Positions 60,415 to 64,000 of a DNA stretch of 64,000 nt are shown here, piece after piece (within the stretch, counting starts at the first letter, position 1; each line of letters begins with the position of its first letter). Where the stretch lies: contig JAXGSB010000001.1 of assembly GCA_040765295.1 (NCBI GenBank), positions 1,612,001 through 1,676,000 of the forward strand, in the 5' to 3' direction. Below the pieces are notes generated by a model, which was given only the letters and a program-made list of their open reading frames with translations, did not search any database and was not told where the DNA came from. Position numbers and translations under genes: made by a program. The stretch is from Scatomorpha sp040765295. Lineage in GTDB: Bacteria > Bacillota > Clostridia > Oscillospirales > Oscillospiraceae.

Positions 60415-61635
60415 CTATTCCTTCTTACCCAATTTTCCGGCGAGCCGTCCCGAGGACCATGCCCATTGAAGATTATAGCCTCCGCAGTCGCCGTCGATAT
60501 CTAAAACTTCGCCGCAGGCGAATAGGTTTTTTATTAACTTGCTCTCCATTGTTTCGGAATTAAAATCAGCGGTTTCAATGCCGCCCGCCGTGACTTGAGC
60601 GTTTGAGAGAGAATCGAGCCTGAGAACTCCCGCCCTAAAGTCTTTGGCGCAGGCTATTAACTCCTTAAGCTCTGCATTGCTTATCTCGGAAAGCTTCTTG
60701 CTGCTGTGTATGCCCTTTTCTCTTATAAGCATTCTGCCGAGTCTGTTTTGCAGAGAGCCCGTGAAGAGCTCGCCGGCATCTAAACAGGGCATATAGGCGA
60801 TTCTTTTCTTAAAAAACTTAAAAAGCTCGTCGTGCGAAAATCCGACAAAAAAATCTATCGAAACCGTGAGGTTCGAAAGCCCGTATTTGCTAACGGCTCG
60901 GGATATATCGAAGCTCACCGGGCCCGAAATGCCGCTTTCCCAAAAAAGGAGCTCGCCCTCTTTTCGGGCCAAAACTTTTTCTTCCCGAAGGAGCTTAAGC
61001 TCTGCTTCCGCCTTAACTCCCTTGAGTGCTCTGGGGAGGCGGGAATCTATGGCTATCTTGCATATTGAGGGGTAGAGCTTTGTTCTTTTGTGTCCGAAGC
61101 TCTCTAAAATCTCGTAAGTGCTCTCGGCGCCGCTTTTGAGCCCGGCAAGTCCGCCGGTGGCCACTATGAGATATTCCGACATGTAGCTCTCACCTGAGGC
61201 GCCTTTGAGCACAAAGCTTTTGCCGCTTTTTTCGGCTGCTTGAATACGCTCGGGGGCAATTATTTTGACCTCTCTTTCATTTAGTGCATAGCGCAAGGCA
61301 TCTAAAATCGAGCCGGAGGAATTTGAGAGCGGATATACCCTGTCTTCCTCCGTTCTAGTGAGAACCCCCAGCTTGCGGAAAAAATCTATTGTATCTCTGT
61401 TGTTAAAGTCGTTGAGCGCGTAGGATGCGAAGTCGGGCTCTGAACCGTGATATCGCTCTAATGTGAGACTCAGATTTGTGAAGTTGCATCTGCCGTTGCC
61501 GCTCTGCTTTATCTTTCTTCCAAGTCTCTCATCACTCTCTATAAGGAGGACTTTTACTCCCCTCTCCGCCGCGGTGAGAGCCGCCATCATACCCGAGGCG
61601 CCGCCGCCTATTACGATGAGTTCGGACCTGTTCAT
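60415..61635 (-). CDS. Flavoprotein of the BaiN/HI0933 family
   Basis: 406 residues. LIVIGGGASGMMAALTAAER is the FAD loop, followed by LGRKIKQSGNGRCNFTN, AQVTAGGIETADFN and LFACGEVLDIDGDCGGYNLQ near the end, the HI0933/YhiN/BaiN pattern. Members are NAD(P)/FAD-dependent oxidoreductases; BaiN reduces bile-acid intermediates but most are of unknown substrate. It sits between an RsmE-like gene and larB in one minus-strand run with gaps of a few bases. Confidence 0.9.
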   Translation of the reverse strand: MNRSELIVIGGGASGMMAALTAAERGVKVLLIESDERLGRKIKQSGNGRCNFTNLSLTLERYHGSEPDFASYALNDFNNRDTIDFFRKLGVLTRTEEDRVYPLSNSSGSILDALRYALNEREVKIIAPERIQAAEKSGKSFVLKGASGESYMSEYLIVATGGLAGLKSGAESTYEILESFGHKRTKLYPSICKIAIDSRLPRALKGVKAEAELKLLREEKVLARKEGELLFWESGISGPVSFDISRAVSKYGLSNLTVSIDFFVGFSHDELFKFFKKRIAYMPCLDAGELFTGSLQNRLGRMLIREKGIHSSKKLSEISNAELKELIACAKDFRAGVLRLDSLSNAQVTAGGIETADFNSETMESKLIKNLFACGEVLDIDGDCGGYNLQWAWSSGRLAGKLGKKE

Positions 61636-61637
61636 AT

Positions 61638-62396
61638 TCAGCCCTCTTCTCGGGCTTCTTTCTCCAGTTCAGCTGTGAGCTGCGATATCGCCAGCTGGGG
61701 AGCGTCTTCGCATCTGAGTATTTCGCCTCCTAAATCTATAAGCTCAAAGCCCAAAGCCTTGGCAAGGTGCATCTGGTTTTTGCTGATGCCCATCTCGGAG
61801 CCCGAAACTATGGACACAGACTTGATACCCTTAAGTTTAGGAGCCGCCTCGGCTATGCTTAACCTTTCTTTGTCCTCTTTTTCATATAGTAAGAGCATAG
61901 CGTCGCTCCGCATGGCGGCATAGAGCATCGCCATATAGTCTTCGAAAAAGTAGACTTCGGTTTTCGGCTCTCTTCCCGAATCTCTGAGAACCTGCTCGGC
62001 CAAATTCTGCCATACAGCAACCGATTTTCCGTCTTTTTCATCTGTGGAGCTGGTTTCGGATCTGAAAAATGAAACCGAGCTTGCGCCCACTTTTATCGAG
62101 TTTTCGATAAGCTTGGGTATCCTGTCGTTCTCGGGCAGGGCGGCAAAAACATCTATTTTTAAAGCAGGAACAGTTTTCTGCTCTTCCTTCGGGAGAGAAT
62201 CCGCTGTCTCTCTCCTGTTCGGGATAAACTCTTTCTGCTTTTCCGACTTATCGGCTGTTTTTATCATGGTGTTTATCTCGGCTCCGCCTTTCTTTAAGCG
62301 GAGAAAACTGCTTATTTTCGAGCCGTCGGGCTCGCCTAATTTTGCAAGTCCCAGACCTTTTAGTAAATTTGTTCCGCCAACGAAGAATTTGGACAC
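61638..62396 (-). CDS. Diverged RsmE-like (SPOUT) RNA methyltransferase
   Basis: 252 residues. The C-terminus VSIVSGSEMGISKNQMHLAK, ALGFELIDLGGEILRCEDA follows the RsmE pattern (GPEGGFS..E..., LG.RILR.ETA), and KLIENSIKVGASSVSFFRSE matches the middle. The N-terminus (SKFFVGG, then FLRLKKGGAEI) fits the RsmE PUA-like part. The SAM loop is GSEMGIS in place of GPEGGFS. RsmE methylates U1498 of 16S rRNA; this copy is diverged and activity is uncertain. GTG start follows GAGGAGG. Confidence 0.7.
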   Translation of the reverse strand: MSKFFVGGTNLLKGLGLAKLGEPDGSKISSFLRLKKGGAEINTMIKTADKSEKQKEFIPNRRETADSLPKEEQKTVPALKIDVFAALPENDRIPKLIENSIKVGASSVSFFRSETSSTDEKDGKSVAVWQNLAEQVLRDSGREPKTEVYFFEDYMAMLYAAMRSDAMLLLYEKEDKERLSIAEAAPKLKGIKSVSIVSGSEMGISKNQMHLAKALGFELIDLGGEILRCEDAPQLAISQLTAELEKEAREEG

Positions 62397-62551
62397 AATA
62401 AATCCTCCTCGCGATTTTTCCTAATTATCTCACACTTTTTTGAGCCTTGCAATATTAACAGGGCTGCATTTTCCCCCTATGAGATATTTCGAAGGCTTTT
62501 TGATTGAAGAGAAAGGGGCTTTATGGTATCATTTTTCAGGAGTGATTTTAT

Positions 62552-63184
62552 TTGAGAATGCGTAAAAAGCCCAATTTAATACCCAGACTTGCGGCAGTGG
62601 AGGGGCTTATTCTTAAACAGGACAAGGTCAGGGATTTTATTAAATCAGAGTGCCAAAAATATGAGTATGTTGAGCTGGAGCTTGGCTGCGGCAAGGGAGC
62701 TTTCACGATAGAGCTTGCCAAGTTAAAGCCGAATTCTCTTATTCTGGCTTTGGAAAAAGTCCCCGAGGCGGCTGTTGTCGCCATGGAGAGGATTAATGCC
62801 GAGGGTTTGAATAATGTACGCTTTTTGCTTGAAGATGCGGCCGAACTCTGCGAGTTTTTGGACAGTTCTTCGGTTGACCGCATATATATTAACTTTCCCG
62901 ACCCCTGGAAGAAAAAGAAGCAGTGGAAAAGGCGTCTGACTCACCCTGACTTTTTGAGACTCTATAAAAAAATACTAAAGCCCGGGGCCGAGATTCACTT
63001 TAAGACCGACAATGAACCGCTCTTCGACTGGTCCTGCGAGCTTATATCCACAGAGGGCTTTGAGATTAAAAACGTAAACCGAGACCTGCACGCCGACGGA
63101 GTCTGCGGCATTATGAGCGACTATGAAAGCAAGTTCCACATGCAGGGACTTCCCATATACAGACTGGAGGCATACATTAAATGA
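62552..63184 (+). CDS. trmB: tRNA (guanine-N7)-methyltransferase
   Basis: 210 residues. VELELGCGKGAFTIELAK (SAM loop), YINFPDPWKKKKQWKRRLTH and PIYRLEAYIK at the end identify TrmB, which methylates G46 of tRNA. TTG at 62552 gives the usual MRMRKKP beginning, with GGAG 9 bases upstream. The stop overlaps the next start by 4 bases. Confidence 0.95.
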   Translation: MRMRKKPNLIPRLAAVEGLILKQDKVRDFIKSECQKYEYVELELGCGKGAFTIELAKLKPNSLILALEKVPEAAVVAMERINAEGLNNVRFLLEDAAELCEFLDSSSVDRIYINFPDPWKKKKQWKRRLTHPDFLRLYKKILKPGAEIHFKTDNEPLFDWSCELISTEGFEIKNVNRDLHADGVCGIMSDYESKFHMQGLPIYRLEAYIK

Positions 63185-63933
63185 AACTTATATCTTGGAA
63201 TGTGAACGGACTGCGCGCCGTATATAAAAAAGGCTTCAGCGAGGTCTTTGATGCTCTCGATGCCGATATATTCTGCCTGCAGGAGACAAAGATGCAGGAG
63301 GGACAGCTGGAGCTGAACCTGCCCGGATACATCCAGTTCTGGTGCTCGGCCGAGCGTAAGGGCTATTCGGGCACGGCCGTTTTTTCTAAGAAAGAGCCTC
63401 TCTCGGTTTCGTATAACCTCGGAATAGAGGAGCATGACCAAGAGGGCAGAGTTATCACGCTGGAATTTGAGGACTTCTATTTTGTCTGCGTTTACACCCC
63501 GAACTCGGGCAGCGAGCTTAAAAGACTTGACTACCGCATGGATTGGGACGACGCCTTCAGAGCTTATGTCGGGGAACTGGACGAGAAAAAGCCCGTGGTT
63601 GTCTGCGGCGACCTGAATGTTGCCCACAATGAGATAGACCTTAGAAATCCCGAAACAAACAGGCGCAGCGCCGGATTTACCGATGAGGAGCGTGAAAAGT
63701 TCACAATGCTCTTGGACTCGGGATTTTCGGACAGCTTTCGCCTTCTCTACCCCGACACCGTTAAATACAGTTGGTGGTCTTACAGAACGAGGGCGCGAGA
63801 GAGGGATGCCGGCTGGCGCATAGATTATTTTCTTGTATCTGACAGGATAAAAGAAAAAATTGAAGACGCTTTGATATTCAATGAGATAGAGGGCTCGGAC
63901 CACTGTCCGGTGGGACTTATACTAAAATGCTGA
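63181..63933 (+). CDS. xth: Exodeoxyribonuclease III
   Basis: 250 residues. KLISWNVNGLRAVYKKGF, IFCLQETKMQEGQ, VYTPNSG, CGDLNVAHNEIDL, WRIDYFLVSD and SDHCPVGL are the catalytic motifs of ExoIII/AP endonucleases. It cleaves abasic sites in DNA repair. It is coupled to trmB by a 4-bp overlap. Confidence 0.96.
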   Translation: MKLISWNVNGLRAVYKKGFSEVFDALDADIFCLQETKMQEGQLELNLPGYIQFWCSAERKGYSGTAVFSKKEPLSVSYNLGIEEHDQEGRVITLEFEDFYFVCVYTPNSGSELKRLDYRMDWDDAFRAYVGELDEKKPVVVCGDLNVAHNEIDLRNPETNRRSAGFTDEEREKFTMLLDSGFSDSFRLLYPDTVKYSWWSYRTRARERDAGWRIDYFLVSDRIKEKIEDALIFNEIEGSDHCPVGLILKC

Positions 63934-64000
63934 AAATAGGCTCTGTTTCGCTTAAGTCCCCTCTTGTTCTCGCCCCGATGGCGGGAATCAGCGACCTGCC
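63927..64000 (+). CDS. tRNA-dihydrouridine synthase, N-terminus only (cut by window edge)
   Basis: ATG at 63927 overlaps the ExoIII stop. The 24 codons read LKIGSVSLKSPLVLAPMAGI followed by SDL, the typical start of DusB-type flavoenzymes (FMN site around APMAG). Confidence 0.82.
   Translation, partial: MLKIGSVSLKSPLVLAPMAGISDL

Noticed and set aside
63121..63903. A 260-codon minus-strand frame over the ExoIII gene
   Set aside because: The plus strand encodes complete ExoIII motifs; the minus frame has none.

Overview
The window reads as chromosomal DNA of a low-to-mid GC anaerobic bacterium of the Bacillota, most likely class Clostridia. The signs are a CIRCE-controlled hrcA-grpE-dnaK-dnaJ operon, an rpmH-rnpA-yidD-yidC-jag block, AGGAGG-type ribosome sites with many TTG and GTG starts, lipoprotein signal peptides, a PadR plus one-pass membrane protein pair, and intergenic palindromic repeats of a kind I associate with gut Clostridia. 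No species can be named from the sequence alone. Layout, left half: 1-7.0 kb (minus) holds the N-terminal 1,932 codons of a giant secreted adhesin of the leukotoxin/LktA type, which runs off the left edge, preceded by a membrane-anchored TPR protein. 7.5-9.1 kb is a PutP sodium/proline symporter. 9.3-12.6 kb has a YegP-like protein and an ABC exporter. 12.7-17.2 kb (minus) is a cell-envelope operon: a PstS-like lipoprotein, a WG-repeat-like lipoprotein, an OmpR-type regulator with a degenerate receiver domain, and an HtrA protease. 17.4-22.3 kb is the heat-shock operon. 22.3-25.7 kb is an island of composite repeats holding a lipoprotein gene thrown out of frame by a 13-C tract and a DUF559 nuclease gene. 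25.7-28.7 kb (minus) is an ABC uptake system of the TrpX family behind a Tyr-rich leader peptide and a terminator, which looks like ribosome-mediated attenuation by tyrosine. QueT/QueH (queuosine salvage) and a VanY-like carboxypeptidase follow. Right half: 31.1-45.0 kb is a large molybdenum hydroxylase locus. A 916-residue molybdopterin aldehyde oxidoreductase is followed by a dicluster iron-sulfur protein, a small zinc/redox protein, a methyltransferase, a C-GCAxxG-C-C protein, a class V aminotransferase of the cysteine desulfurase type, a small unknown protein, a radical SAM enzyme, a PaaK-like adenylate ligase and a CobW/HypB-like GTPase. A divergent arm carries a MobA-like nucleotidyltransferase fused to a ModE-like HTH and a histidine phosphatase fused to an HD domain. 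The set resembles the Desulfovibrio DVU_1551-DVU_1557 neighbourhood and selenium-dependent molybdenum hydroxylase loci. It is the best candidate here for an incompletely described system: enzyme, electron carrier and dedicated cofactor-maturation genes travel together and several steps have no known chemistry. An insertion sequence bounded by 27-bp direct repeats (45.1-46.4 kb) closes that locus. Then come a phosphoglycerate mutase, ispE, an EFR1-type ferredoxin, the rpmH-jag block with acpP, two lipoproteins (one a solute-binding protein), padR with its membrane partner, the nickel-pincer genes larB-larE-larC, a BaiN-like flavoprotein, an RsmE-like protein, trmB, exodeoxyribonuclease III, and the start of a tRNA-dihydrouridine synthase cut by the right edge. 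No rRNA, tRNA or CRISPR array was seen.
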